5,789 bases of DNA, taken from positions 1 to 5,789 of the forward strand of contig JAMFST010001378.1 of the NCBI GenBank assembly GCA_026225435.1. The letters are read 5' to 3'. The notes under the pieces were generated by a model that made no database searches, had not been told where the DNA came from, and saw only the letters and a program-made list of their open reading frames with translations. Source of the DNA: Labilithrix luteola. Its GTDB lineage: Bacteria > Myxococcota_A > Polyangia > Polyangiales > Polyangiaceae. The translations under genes were made by a program, and so were the position numbers. Below, in pieces: positions 1 to 5,789 of the stretch (position 1 is its first letter; each line of letters opens with the position of its first letter).

Positions 1-2
1 GG

Positions 3-908
3 CCTGGACGCAGCGCGCACGATGCCGTGTGCGAGGCACAGAAGTACATCCAGGAAGGGCGCCGCTGGGTGGTGGACGTGGATCTCGAGACGTTTTTCGA
101 CCGCGTGAACCACGACGTGCTGATGGGACGGCTGGCCAAGCGAATCGCGGATGGTCGCGTGCTGAGGCTGATCCGTCGCTACCTCGAAGCCGGCGTCATG
201 GCCAACGGGATGGTGACGGCGCGGAACGAGGGGACGCCGCAAGGCGGCCCTCTGTCTCCGCTGCTCGCCAACGTGCTGCTCGACGAAGTCGACAAGGAGC
301 TGGAGAAGCGCGGCCACGCCTTCGTCCGCTACGCCGACGATTGCAACGTGTACGTGCGATCGCGGCGCGCTGGCGAGCGCGTGATGGAGACGCTCCGGCG
401 TCTCTACGCGAAGCTCCGGCTCCGCATCAACGAGTCGAAGAGCGCGGTGACGCGCCCGTGGGACCGCAAATTTCTCGGCTACAGCTTCTGGGTAGCGCGA
501 GGACGCGAGGTCAAACGGCGTGTGGCGAACAAGGCCTTGGTGGCGATGAAGCAGCGGGTCCGAGCCATCACGGGGCGGAGCCGCGGCCGAAGCATTTCGA
601 CGGTGATCGCGGAGCTGCGCGGCTATCTCGTCGGGTGGAAGGGATACTTCCGCCTCGCCGATACGCCACGGATCTTTCACGATCTGGACAAATGGATACG
701 CCACCGCCTGCGCGCGATCCAACTCAAACAGTGGAAGCGTGGGACGACGATCTTTCGCGAGCTGCGAGCACGAGGACTCTCGCGCGATGCAGCAGCGGTA
801 GTCGCCGGAAATGCGCGAAGCTGGTGGAAAAACTCGGGCTACAAGATCAACATCGCGTTGCCCGGCCGCTATTACGACGAGCTCGGCCTGCCGAGGCTCG
901 CCGCGTGA
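3..908 (+). CDS. ltrA: Group II intron-encoded reverse transcriptase/maturase (5'-partial)
   Basis: This protein helps its host intron fold and splice, and copies it into new DNA sites by target-primed reverse transcription. The frame is open to the left edge and begins inside the RT2 block (PGRSAHDAV), so roughly the first hundred residues are missing. Numbered from the codon at nt 3 there are 301 residues. RT3 carries the first catalytic Asp in VDVDLETFFD (Asp codon at 81-83), RT4 reads GTPQGGPLSPLLAN (from 231), and RT5 holds the YADD active site at residues 110-113 (nt 330-341). The RT6/7 region contains FLGYSF. The maturase (X/GIIM) domain follows, with LRGYLVGWKGYF, a DKWIRHRLR helix, and an ending in YYDELGLPRL. 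No HNH endonuclease domain with CxxC pairs follows. The stop at 906-908 lies just before ribozyme domain V, as usual for these introns. The gene symbol is the generic family name; the exact intron class is not determined. Confidence 0.95.
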   Translation, partial: PGRSAHDAVCEAQKYIQEGRRWVVDVDLETFFDRVNHDVLMGRLAKRIADGRVLRLIRRYLEAGVMANGMVTARNEGTPQGGPLSPLLANVLLDEVDKELEKRGHAFVRYADDCNVYVRSRRAGERVMETLRRLYAKLRLRINESKSAVTRPWDRKFLGYSFWVARGREVKRRVANKALVAMKQRVRAITGRSRGRSISTVIAELRGYLVGWKGYFRLADTPRIFHDLDKWIRHRLRAIQLKQWKRGTTIFRELRARGLSRDAAAVVAGNARSWWKNSGYKINIALPGRYYDELGLPRLAA

Positions 909-922
909 ACCTCAACTCTCCG

Positions 923-956
923 AACCGCCGGATGCGGACCCGCACGTCCGGTGGTG
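923..956 (+). ncRNA. Group II intron domain V (catalytic hairpin)
   Basis: This is the ribozyme's metal-binding catalytic hairpin. The lower stem pairs 925-932 (CCGCCGGA) with 947-954 (TCCGGTGG), including a G927-U952 wobble at the place where the catalytic G of domain V normally makes a G-U pair. A two-base CG bulge follows at 945-946. A 4-bp upper stem, 933-936 (TGCG) with 941-944 (CGCA), is capped by the loop GACC. A924-T955 can extend the base. Aligned from the bulge, the catalytic triad is C926-G927-C928, the CGC variant rather than AGC. The upper stem is shorter than in the classical 34-nt yeast-type domain V. The pairing was done by hand. Confidence 0.87.
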
Positions 957-957
957 T

Positions 958-999
958 GGGAGGGGCCTGACGGGGCGAACCCGTCAGCCCCTACCCGAT
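958..999 (+). ncRNA. Group II intron domain VI with branch-point A and 3' splice site
   Basis: This hairpin supplies the adenosine whose 2'-OH attacks the 5' splice site. Its base pairs 958-960 (GGG) with 994-996 (CCC). The middle pairs 962-965 (GGGG) with 988-991 (CCCC). The upper stem is a perfect 8-bp helix, 967-974 (CTGACGGG) with 980-987 (CCCGTCAG), closed by the loop GCGAA. A993 is left unpaired on the 3' side, seven nucleotides from the end if the intron stops at T999 (ending CCCGAT). This agrees with the family rule for branch position and with the AY 3' end. U992 could shift the bulge by one base. Confidence 0.83.
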
Positions 1000-1026
1000 T
1001 GTGGCTTCGCATCTATTCTTCAGCGC
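1000..1026 (+). other. 3' exon flank between intron and lipoprotein start
   Basis: These 27 nt are all that separates the predicted intron end from the lipoprotein ATG. They contain no purine-rich Shine-Dalgarno sequence at the right distance; the bases just upstream of the start are pyrimidine-rich (CTATTCTT at 1013-1020). TATTCT at 1014-1019 resembles a -10 box, but its -35 position would fall inside the intron and shows no match. The native promoter of the gene is therefore probably left of the intron, with the leader RNA restored by splicing, or it is supplied from within the element. This is inferred from spacing only. Confidence 0.6.
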
Positions 1027-1033
1027 ATGCGAA
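1006..1033 (+). repeat. Inverted repeat spanning the lipoprotein start codon
   Basis: TTCGCAT at 1006-1012 is the perfect reverse complement of ATGCGAA at 1027-1033, with a 14-nt spacer between the arms. The right arm is the ATG plus the first codons of the lipoprotein. In RNA this could form a 7-bp stem hiding the start codon. In DNA it could be a dyad site. The bases beyond both ends do not pair. A chance match of this size within such a short leader is possible. Confidence 0.4.
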
Positions 1034-1869
1034 AGGGCGGTCTCTTCCTCGCGGCCTCGCTGCTGGTGACGTCGGCGGCCGGCTGCTCGACCAGCGACGA
1101 CAGCGATGCCGGCGGTTCGTCCGCGTCGGGCGCCACGTCGTGTGATCCGCTGGCCGCTGGGACGACGACCCTGGAGGAGGTCCTGGCGGCAGGGACCGAC
1201 GCGAGCGGGACGATGTACATCGTCGACTCGCCGTCGTCGGGCGAGCAGCGGATCTTCGTCAGCTCCGGGGGTGGTCTCGTCCGCGTGCCCAACGTCGGCT
1301 CCGGGCAGAACGGGACGAGCCAGTACATCTTCAGCTTCACCTCTCCCGGGTCGTCGACCGTGGATGACGAGGAGCTCTTCGTCGACAAGAGCAGCGGGAC
1401 GACCACGATGGCGGTGTCTCCCCAGACCGACTCCAAGGAGTTCACCCCGCCGAGCGACGCCACCATGCTCACCGTCGTCGACCCGGCGTCGGTGGAGGGG
1501 AAGGCGGCGCAGGATCTGCCGGCGTCGGTCGCCTTCGTGGCCGACGTGAGCGACGGAACGACGCTGGTCATCACTGCGCCGGGCGAGGCCTCCGGGTACT
1601 CGGGCTTCCGGCTCTTCCTCGGCACCGCACCGACGCTCACGCAGCGCACGCTCACCAACTACGACCAGGCCGAAGACGGCGCCGTGGCCCTCACGTTCGA
1701 CGGTGCCGCCGGCGCCGAGAACGTGAGCATCCCCTGCCAGGCGAGCGTGTTCTGCTCCGAGGCTTCGACCACCGGCACCATCGGCGAGTCGGACGGAACC
1801 ACGATCACCCTGACCGTCCGCCAGCCGACGCCCACCACGCTCGCCGGCCTCTCCTTCCTCTGCCAGTGA
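1027..1869 (+). CDS. Secreted lipoprotein of unknown function
   Basis: This is a predicted 280-residue lipoprotein; I do not recognise its mature domain. The ATG at 1027 is chosen because it gives an ideal signal: MRKGG, a hydrophobic core LFLAASLLV, then the lipobox SAAGC with the modified Cys at residue 20. The frame is also open upstream into the intron, but a start there would bury the signal. Residue +2 is Ser, not Asp, so by the E. coli rule the protein would be sorted to the outer membrane. Residues 21-38 form a Ser/Asp/Gly linker typical of surface-tethered lipoproteins. The rest is rich in Thr, Ser, Gly and Val, suggesting a beta-rich exported fold, and carries four further cysteines (39, 237, 243, 279) that could form two disulfides. 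Short GTT-containing strands recur near residues 122, 175 and 255. There is no recognisable ribosome binding site. The gene stands alone, and a group II intron ends 27 bp upstream. Confidence 0.85.
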   Translation: MRKGGLFLAASLLVTSAAGCSTSDDSDAGGSSASGATSCDPLAAGTTTLEEVLAAGTDASGTMYIVDSPSSGEQRIFVSSGGGLVRVPNVGSGQNGTSQYIFSFTSPGSSTVDDEELFVDKSSGTTTMAVSPQTDSKEFTPPSDATMLTVVDPASVEGKAAQDLPASVAFVADVSDGTTLVITAPGEASGYSGFRLFLGTAPTLTQRTLTNYDQAEDGAVALTFDGAAGAENVSIPCQASVFCSEASTTGTIGESDGTTITLTVRQPTPTTLAGLSFLCQ

Positions 1870-1905
1870 CCCGTTGGTGGAAGGCAGGAGATCGCCGAGG
1901 CGAGT

Positions 1906-1941
1906 GCCACCTCATCTCCCCGCGAAGGGGACAGGTGTGGC
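1906..1941 (+). terminator. Possible terminator hairpin after the lipoprotein gene
   Basis: About 36 nt after the lipoprotein stop, the sequence can fold into an extended hairpin. GCCA (1906-1909) pairs with TGGC (1938-1941), CCT (1910-1912) with AGG (1933-1935), and TCCCC (1917-1921) with GGGGA (1927-1931), around the loop GCGAA. Small internal loops separate these stems. No T-tract follows, so it is not a classical intrinsic terminator. It could slow polymerase or protect the mRNA 3' end, or simply reflect high GC content. Confidence 0.3.
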
Positions 1942-1978
1942 GGCGAAGGCCGTGAACAGCGGGTGGGGAGGCGGTCGA

Positions 1979-2013
1979 GCACGGGCGCAGGCAGAGCGTC
2001 GGCGCACCCGTGC
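1979..2013. repeat. Intergenic inverted repeat (7-bp arms)
   Basis: GCACGGG at 1979-1985 is the perfect reverse complement of CCCGTGC at 2007-2013. A further CGC (1986-1988) can pair with GCG (2002-2004) across a two-base bulge, leaving a loop of about 13 nt. There is no T-tract beside it. Its role is unknown; it is one of a cluster of such structures in this gap. Confidence 0.3.
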
Positions 2014-2020
2014 GGCCCAG

Positions 2021-2047
2021 TGCGCGCGTCGCCGGAGCCCGCGCGCA
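2021..2047. repeat. Intergenic inverted repeat (8-bp arms)
   Basis: TGCGCGCG at 2021-2028 is the perfect reverse complement of CGCGCGCA at 2040-2047, with an 11-nt loop. It begins only 7 nt after the preceding inverted repeat. The alternating GC arms make chance pairing likely in this base composition, so no function is claimed. Confidence 0.3.
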
Positions 2048-2160
2048 GACTGCCTCACCAGAGCGATATTCGCGACCGGCGGCGTTCTCCAACCTTCACC
2101 GAGCCCACAGGTGGACCGACGTGTGCCGCCCTGCGACCACTTCGATAAGCGCCCCCCTCC

Positions 2161-2176
2161 CGTCGCGCTCGCGACG
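2161..2176. promoter_or_regulatory. Candidate operator-like dyad upstream of the TPR gene
   Basis: CGTCGCG (2161-2167) and CGCGACG (2170-2176) form a perfect 7-bp dyad around a central CT. GCGACGCC, overlapping the right arm at 2171-2178, recurs directly at 2181-2188. Symmetry of this length about 80 bp upstream of a start codon would suit a dimeric regulator. It could equally be a chance GC-rich palindrome, and no regulator is encoded nearby. Confidence 0.25.
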
Positions 2177-2216
2177 CCCCGCGACGCCTCGATACGTCAC
2201 GAGCACCCCCGCGTAC

Positions 2217-2246
2217 TTGGTGACGCTGCACCAAAGCCTGTACCCT
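2217..2246 (+). promoter_or_regulatory. Weak sigma70-like promoter candidate for the TPR gene
   Basis: TTGGTG at 2217-2222 resembles a -35 box and TACCCT at 2241-2246 resembles a -10 box, with 18 bp between them. The -10 match is poor (T, A and final T only). If real, transcription would start near 2253, two or three bases before the ATG at 2256. That would give a nearly leaderless mRNA and would fit the absence of a Shine-Dalgarno sequence there. Confidence 0.25.
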
Positions 2247-2255
2247 CGTCGACCC

Positions 2256-5200
2256 ATGCCGCCGCTCGTCGCGGACGATTTTTCCGGGCCGTTCACCGAA
2301 GGTTCCGAGACCGCGCTCCTCGAGCGTCTGCTCGCGTACCTCATCGAGAACGGCAATGACAGTGACACCACGGCGGCCTTCGATCGGCTGCACGCGTCGG
2401 CGCAGCGTGACGCGCGGGTCAGCGAGCTGGCCTTCGCCTACGAGTCGGTGACCAACCCGCGCGCGCTGCGGGCGAGCACCGGCGGGAACCAGGGGAAGGC
2501 GGTCTCCGAGCTGCTGTACCAGGCGGCTCGCTTCTTCGGCGACATGTTCGGGGACGACGTCGCCGGGGCGAACTACCTGGAACGGGCGCTCGGCGTCGAT
2601 CCGCTGCACGACGCCGCGTTCGCCGCGCTGGCCGAGCTGCTCGTGCACCGCGACGAGAAGCGTCGGCTGGCCGAGCTGTACGCCCACGCGGCGATGCACC
2701 GTCCGGATCCGAGCGACCGGCTGGCGATGCTCCGTGACGCGGCGGCGATGCTCGACGCGCTCCCCAGCGAGCACGAACGCGCGATCGACGTGTACTCGCA
2801 GATCGTCCAGCTCTGCCCGGAGGACGCGGGCGCGCGGGACACCCTCGAGCAGATGCTCCTGCAGGCCAATCGCCACCGCGACGTGGCAAAGCTGCTGGAG
2901 CACGCGCTCGAGGGGGACATCGGCGACGAGGACGCGCTCGCGCTGCGGGTGCGGCTGGTCGATCTGTACGTGCAGCAGCTGCATGAGCCGGATCACGTGC
3001 TGCCGCACCTCGAGCGGATCCTGGCGACCAATCCGGAGCACGAGGACGCGCGCAAGATCGCCGTCCGCCTGCTGGCGGTGAAGGGGCTGGCGGCGCGCGC
3101 GGCCGAGGCGCTGGCGGTGGCCTTCGACGCCACCGGGCAACCGGAGGAGGTGGCGAAGTTCCTCACCATCGAGCTGGAGCACTCGCGCGGGCAGCCGCGC
3201 TTCGAGCTGCTCTGCCGCCTCGCCGATCTGAAGGAGCAGCAGCAAGGGGACGCGGCCGGCGCCTACGAGCTGCTGTCGTCGGCCATCGCGCTCGATCCTT
3301 CGTCGCCCGAGGTGCGCGCGCGCTTTCTCACGCTCGCCATCCAGCAGAACAAGGCGCTGGAAGCGGCGCGGCTGCTCTCGCGCGCCGAGACGGTCACCGA
3401 CGAGATGAGTATCAAGGCGAAGATCGCCGTCGACGTCGGGGAGCTGCTCCGCGAGGCGGGGGACTTCCGCCGCGCGCGCGCCGCCTTCGGGATGATCGTG
3501 GCCGAGCCGGAGGTCGATCTCGAGGCGACCCTGGCGGCGTCGCGGGCGATCGTGGCGATGCACGGCGACGGGGACGATGCCGTGCTCCTCGCTGACGCGC
3601 TGGCGACCCTGGGGCGAATGGACCACGAGGGGCGCGACCGGCAGATCGCGCTCGTGCAGCTGGCGGAGCTCTGCGAGGACACGCTCGGCGATCCGCGGCG
3701 CGCCTCGGCGGCGTGGCGAACGGTGCTGCTCGAGGAGCTGGACCTGACGCCGGACGTGCGCGTGCGACGGCGCAAGGCGCACGAGGCGCTGGTGAAGTCT
3801 TACGAGACCGAGGGGCGCTGGATGGAGCAGGCGCTCACCCTCGAGGAGCTGGCGGCCGAGATGATCGAGCCCGCCAACGCTCGACGCGCGGCGGAGCTGT
3901 CGACCAGGGCGGCCGAGGTGTGGACCACCAAGACCGGCGACGCGGCGCGCGCCTCGCAAGCGTGGCGGCACGTGATCGAGACGTACGGCCCGTCGCGCAC
4001 CGCGCACGCCGCCTGGCTCCCGCTGCTCGAGCGAGAGCGCGACTGGACCACCTACGAGCGCGTGCTCGAAGCCGAGGCGGAGCTGGTCCCGGCGACCGAG
4101 CGGGTGGCGACGCTGGCGCAGCTGGCGCACGTGCAGCTCCTGCGCACCCGCGATGTCCCCAAGGCGATCGCCACGCTGGCCAAGGTGATGGCGCTCGATC
4201 CCGAGGAGCGCACCAGCCGCGGCACGCTCGAGCGGCTCCTCGGCGACGACGATCACCAGCGGGCGGCGGCCGACGTGCTCGAGCCGATCTACCGCGCGGA
4301 GAAGCTGACCGCCGGGCTGGTGCGCATCTACGAGCTGCGCGCGGCGAAGCTGACCGACGCGGCCGGGCGGCTCAAGGCGCTCGACCTGGCGATCGCGGCC
4401 TGCGAGGCCGATCCGCAGTACCAGAGCCGCGCGCTCGACCTCGCTGGCCGCGTGCTGACCGAGCGGGTGGCCGCGGGCCTGGCGCTCGACGACGCGCTCG
4501 ACACCTTCCTTCGCATCGGCGAGACAGCCGATCCCAAGCGGCGAGGTAGCTTGCTCTCGCGCGCGGTGGACGGCGTGGCCATCGACTCGCCCGACCGCTT
4601 CCGCCTGGCGGTGAAGGCCGGCGACGAGCTGGCCGTCGGCGGCGACGTGCCCGCGGCGATCGAGATCTACCGGCGCGCCTTGCCGTTCGATCCCACCGCC
4701 AGCGAGCTGCTCGCGCGTATCGATCATCTGTACGAGGAGCAGGGGAACCCGGAGGAGCGCATCTCCGTGCTGCGCAGCGCGCTCGCCCGCGAGACGGAGC
4801 CGGCGCGGCGGCGGGAGATCCTCTCGGCGCTCGGCGCGCTCGAGCGCGACGTGGGGCGCACCGCCGAGGCGGTCGAGGCCTACCGCACCATCCTGGCGAC
4901 CGATCCCGACGACCGCGACGCCTGCGCCGCGCTGGCCGCCCTCTACGAAGGGATGGAAGCGTGGAAGGAGCTGTGCGATCTGCTCGAGGCGCAGGCCGAG
5001 CGCATGCCGATCGACGAGGCGCGCTCGGTGCGGGCGCACCTGGCGGAGCTCGCCGCAGCGGAGGACGAGCCGGCGCGCGCCAAGGCGCAGGCGGATCTGT
5101 TGCTCGCCGACGAAGGGGCGCTGCCCGAGCACCTCGACGCGGCCGACCGGGTCGCGCGGGTGCTCGACGACGCCGATCTGATCGAGCGCGTGCTGGTGCG

Positions 5201-5789
5201 GCGCGTGGAAGCGGCGACCGACCCGGCGACGCAGGCTCGCTTCCTCGAGCAGCTCGGCGCGGTGCTCCAGGAGCGCAAGGGGGACGTGGCCGCGGCGGCG
5301 CAGGCGTTGAAGCGCGCGGCCATCCAGTGGCGCGAGGTGGGGGACGACGAGCAGGCGCGGGCGCTCTTCACCCAGGTGCGCGCGCTCTTCCCGGATGATC
5401 GCGTGGCGGCCAGCTCGCTCGTTCTCCTGTACGAGACGGCGCAGTCCTTCGCCCCCATCCCCGAGCTGCTCGAGGCGATCCTCCGCACGACGGAGGGGCG
5501 CGACGAGGCGCGCGGGCTGTGGCTGCGGCTGATCCAGATCCACGGCGACGCCCTCGGAAAACGAGCCGATGCCTTCGCCGCGGCGACGCGCGCCTTCGTG
5601 GCCATGCCGGACGATCGCGAGATCCTGGCGGTGCTCGAGCGCGTGGCCACCGAAGGGGGGCAGCAAGGTCGCGACTTCGAAGCGGCGGTCGACGCGCAGC
5701 TCGAGACGGTGGAGAAGCTCGCGGGGCCCGCCGGCGTCGTCGAGCTGCTCGCGGCCAAGACGCGGGTGCTCACGGCGACCGCGGACACC
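2256..5789 (+). CDS. Large TPR-type helical repeat protein (3'-partial)
   Basis: The frame runs 1178 codons from the ATG at 2256 to the right edge without a stop; the true C-terminus is outside the window. There is no signal peptide or membrane segment, so a cytoplasmic protein is likely. Nearly the whole length consists of amphipathic helix hairpins of TPR type. The clearest copies are residues 855-886 (LGALERDVGRTAEAVEAYRT followed by ILATDP), 796-813 (ending YRRALPFDP), 107-116 (YLERALGVDP) and 340-348 (SSAIALDP). Hairpins that end in a Pro alternate with ones of the form W..L..LLE..A, for example residues 902-914. Such proteins act as protein-binding scaffolds; no enzymatic motif is visible and no partner can be named. 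The ATG is chosen because repeats and GC-rich third positions follow directly; a GTG at 2220 in the same frame is a possible earlier start. No Shine-Dalgarno sequence precedes either one. The gene follows the lipoprotein on the same strand, but the 386-nt gap argues against co-transcription. Confidence 0.92.
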   Translation, partial: MPPLVADDFSGPFTEGSETALLERLLAYLIENGNDSDTTAAFDRLHASAQRDARVSELAFAYESVTNPRALRASTGGNQGKAVSELLYQAARFFGDMFGDDVAGANYLERALGVDPLHDAAFAALAELLVHRDEKRRLAELYAHAAMHRPDPSDRLAMLRDAAAMLDALPSEHERAIDVYSQIVQLCPEDAGARDTLEQMLLQANRHRDVAKLLEHALEGDIGDEDALALRVRLVDLYVQQLHEPDHVLPHLERILATNPEHEDARKIAVRLLAVKGLAARAAEALAVAFDATGQPEEVAKFLTIELEHSRGQPRFELLCRLADLKEQQQGDAAGAYELLSSAIALDPSSPEVRARFLTLAIQQNKALEAARLLSRAETVTDEMSIKAKIAVDVGELLREAGDFRRARAAFGMIVAEPEVDLEATLAASRAIVAMHGDGDDAVLLADALATLGRMDHEGRDRQIALVQLAELCEDTLGDPRRASAAWRTVLLEELDLTPDVRVRRRKAHEALVKSYETEGRWMEQALTLEELAAEMIEPANARRAAELSTRAAEVWTTKTGDAARASQAWRHVIETYGPSRTAHAAWLPLLERERDWTTYERVLEAEAELVPATERVATLAQLAHVQLLRTRDVPKAIATLAKVMALDPEERTSRGTLERLLGDDDHQRAAADVLEPIYRAEKLTAGLVRIYELRAAKLTDAAGRLKALDLAIAACEADPQYQSRALDLAGRVLTERVAAGLALDDALDTFLRIGETADPKRRGSLLSRAVDGVAIDSPDRFRLAVKAGDELAVGGDVPAAIEIYRRALPFDPTASELLARIDHLYEEQGNPEERISVLRSALARETEPARRREILSALGALERDVGRTAEAVEAYRTILATDPDDRDACAALAALYEGMEAWKELCDLLEAQAERMPIDEARSVRAHLAELAAAEDEPARAKAQADLLLADEGALPEHLDAADRVARVLDDADLIERVLVRRVEAATDPATQARFLEQLGAVLQERKGDVAAAAQALKRAAIQWREVGDDEQARALFTQVRALFPDDRVAASSLVLLYETAQSFAPIPELLEAILRTTEGRDEARGLWLRLIQIHGDALGKRADAFAAATRAFVAMPDDREILAVLERVATEGGQQGRDFEAAVDAQLETVEKLAGPAGVVELLAAKTRVLTATADT

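Larger units (their letters stand above)
1..999 (+). mobile_element. Group II intron, 3' portion (truncated by window edge)
   Basis: This is the 3' part of a mobile group II intron, a self-splicing ribozyme that retrotransposes with the help of the protein it encodes. Three things are seen in the expected order: a reverse transcriptase/maturase frame, then within 14 nt of its stop codon a sequence that folds as ribozyme domain V, then a domain VI hairpin with an unpaired A. The 3' boundary is placed after T999, because the intron end should read AY and lie 7-8 nt after the branch-point A (A993). Domains I-IV, the 5' splice site and the exon-binding sites lie to the left of the window, so the subclass and completeness of the element cannot be judged. 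The frame and both RNA domains look undamaged, so the element may be functional. Confidence 0.9.
1870..2255. other. Intergenic region with hairpins, no gene supported
   Basis: This 386-nt gap separates the lipoprotein stop from the TPR gene start. Open frames cross it on both strands, but their products are Arg/Pro/Ala-rich, lack recognisable motifs, and run into the start of the downstream gene out of phase, so I call none. It holds three GC-rich hairpins in its first half, a 16-bp dyad near 2161, and a weak promoter candidate just before the TPR gene; these are listed separately. No tRNA, attachment site or CRISPR-like repeat was seen. Confidence 0.6.

Noticed and set aside
29..970. A 313-codon plus-strand frame overlapping the maturase
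   Set aside because: It is a shadow frame, Arg/Ala/Pro-rich without motifs, and runs into the intron's domain V. The overlapping frame has all the RT and maturase motifs.
811..1026. Upstream extension of the lipoprotein frame to an earlier start inside the intron
   Set aside because: It would bury the signal peptide, overlap the maturase and translate ribozyme domains V and VI. The ATG at 1027 gives a standard lipoprotein signal.
1024..1031. 8-bp palindrome CGCATGCG over the lipoprotein start codon
   Set aside because: It is short and expected by chance in this base composition; the longer 7+7 inverted repeat covering the same bases is the more useful observation.
1020..1658. A 212-codon minus-strand frame opposite the lipoprotein gene
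   Set aside because: It is antisense to a gene with a clear signal peptide and lipobox. Its own product has no signal, domain or start context.
1874..2359. A 161-codon plus-strand frame across the intergenic gap
   Set aside because: It is Arg/Pro-rich with no domain and overlaps the TPR gene start by about 100 nt in another frame.
2055..5666. A 1203-codon open frame on the minus strand, the longest complete ORF in the window
   Set aside because: Its codons are exact reverse complements of the TPR gene's codons. It stays open because only TTA, CTA or TCA sense codons could create stops, and this GC-rich gene uses none of them. The product is an Arg/His/Leu/Gln-rich string with no motif, whereas the sense product shows regular TPR hairpins.
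4943..5788. A 281-codon minus-strand frame at the right edge, Ser/Ala-rich
   Set aside because: It is a low-complexity antisense shadow of the TPR repeats, produced by GC-rich codons read in reverse.

Overview
The window is GC-rich throughout (third codon positions are almost all G or C). The lipoprotein with a Ser/Gly/Asp-rich linker and the very long TPR-type protein suggest a myxobacterium (Myxococcota, perhaps Polyangiales). That assignment is inferred from style, not from a marker gene. All three genes I can support lie on the + strand.

Positions 1-999 are the 3' part of a bacterial group II intron. They hold the C-terminal two thirds of its reverse transcriptase/maturase (open through the left edge, stop at 906-908). 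A foldable ribozyme domain V follows at 923-956, then a domain VI hairpin with a bulged A at 993, exactly 7 nt before the predicted 3' splice site after T999. The maturase ends without an HNH endonuclease domain.

Positions 1000-1026 are the short 3' exon flank. The intron therefore sits only 27 bp upstream of the next start codon, inside the leader or promoter of a secreted lipoprotein gene (1027-1869). A perfect 7-bp inverted repeat (1006-1012 / 1027-1033) includes that start codon. The lipoprotein has a clear lipobox and a mature part I do not recognise.

Positions 1870-2255 are intergenic: several GC-rich hairpins, a 7+7 dyad at 2161-2176, and a weak promoter candidate placed so close to the next ATG that the mRNA could be nearly leaderless.

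From 2256 to the right edge, one uninterrupted frame of 1178 codons encodes a large alpha-helical repeat protein of TPR type, cut off by the window end. Its helix-hairpin units repeat about every 70-73 residues, with some longer spacings of 80-93. A 1203-codon frame on the opposite strand (2055-5666) covers nearly the same stretch, but it is the exact codon-for-codon antisense of this gene and is rejected.

I see no metabolic operon or defence system. The intron, lipoprotein and TPR gene look like independent neighbours. The points most worth a second look are the intron insertion beside the lipoprotein start and the 72-residue superrepeat.
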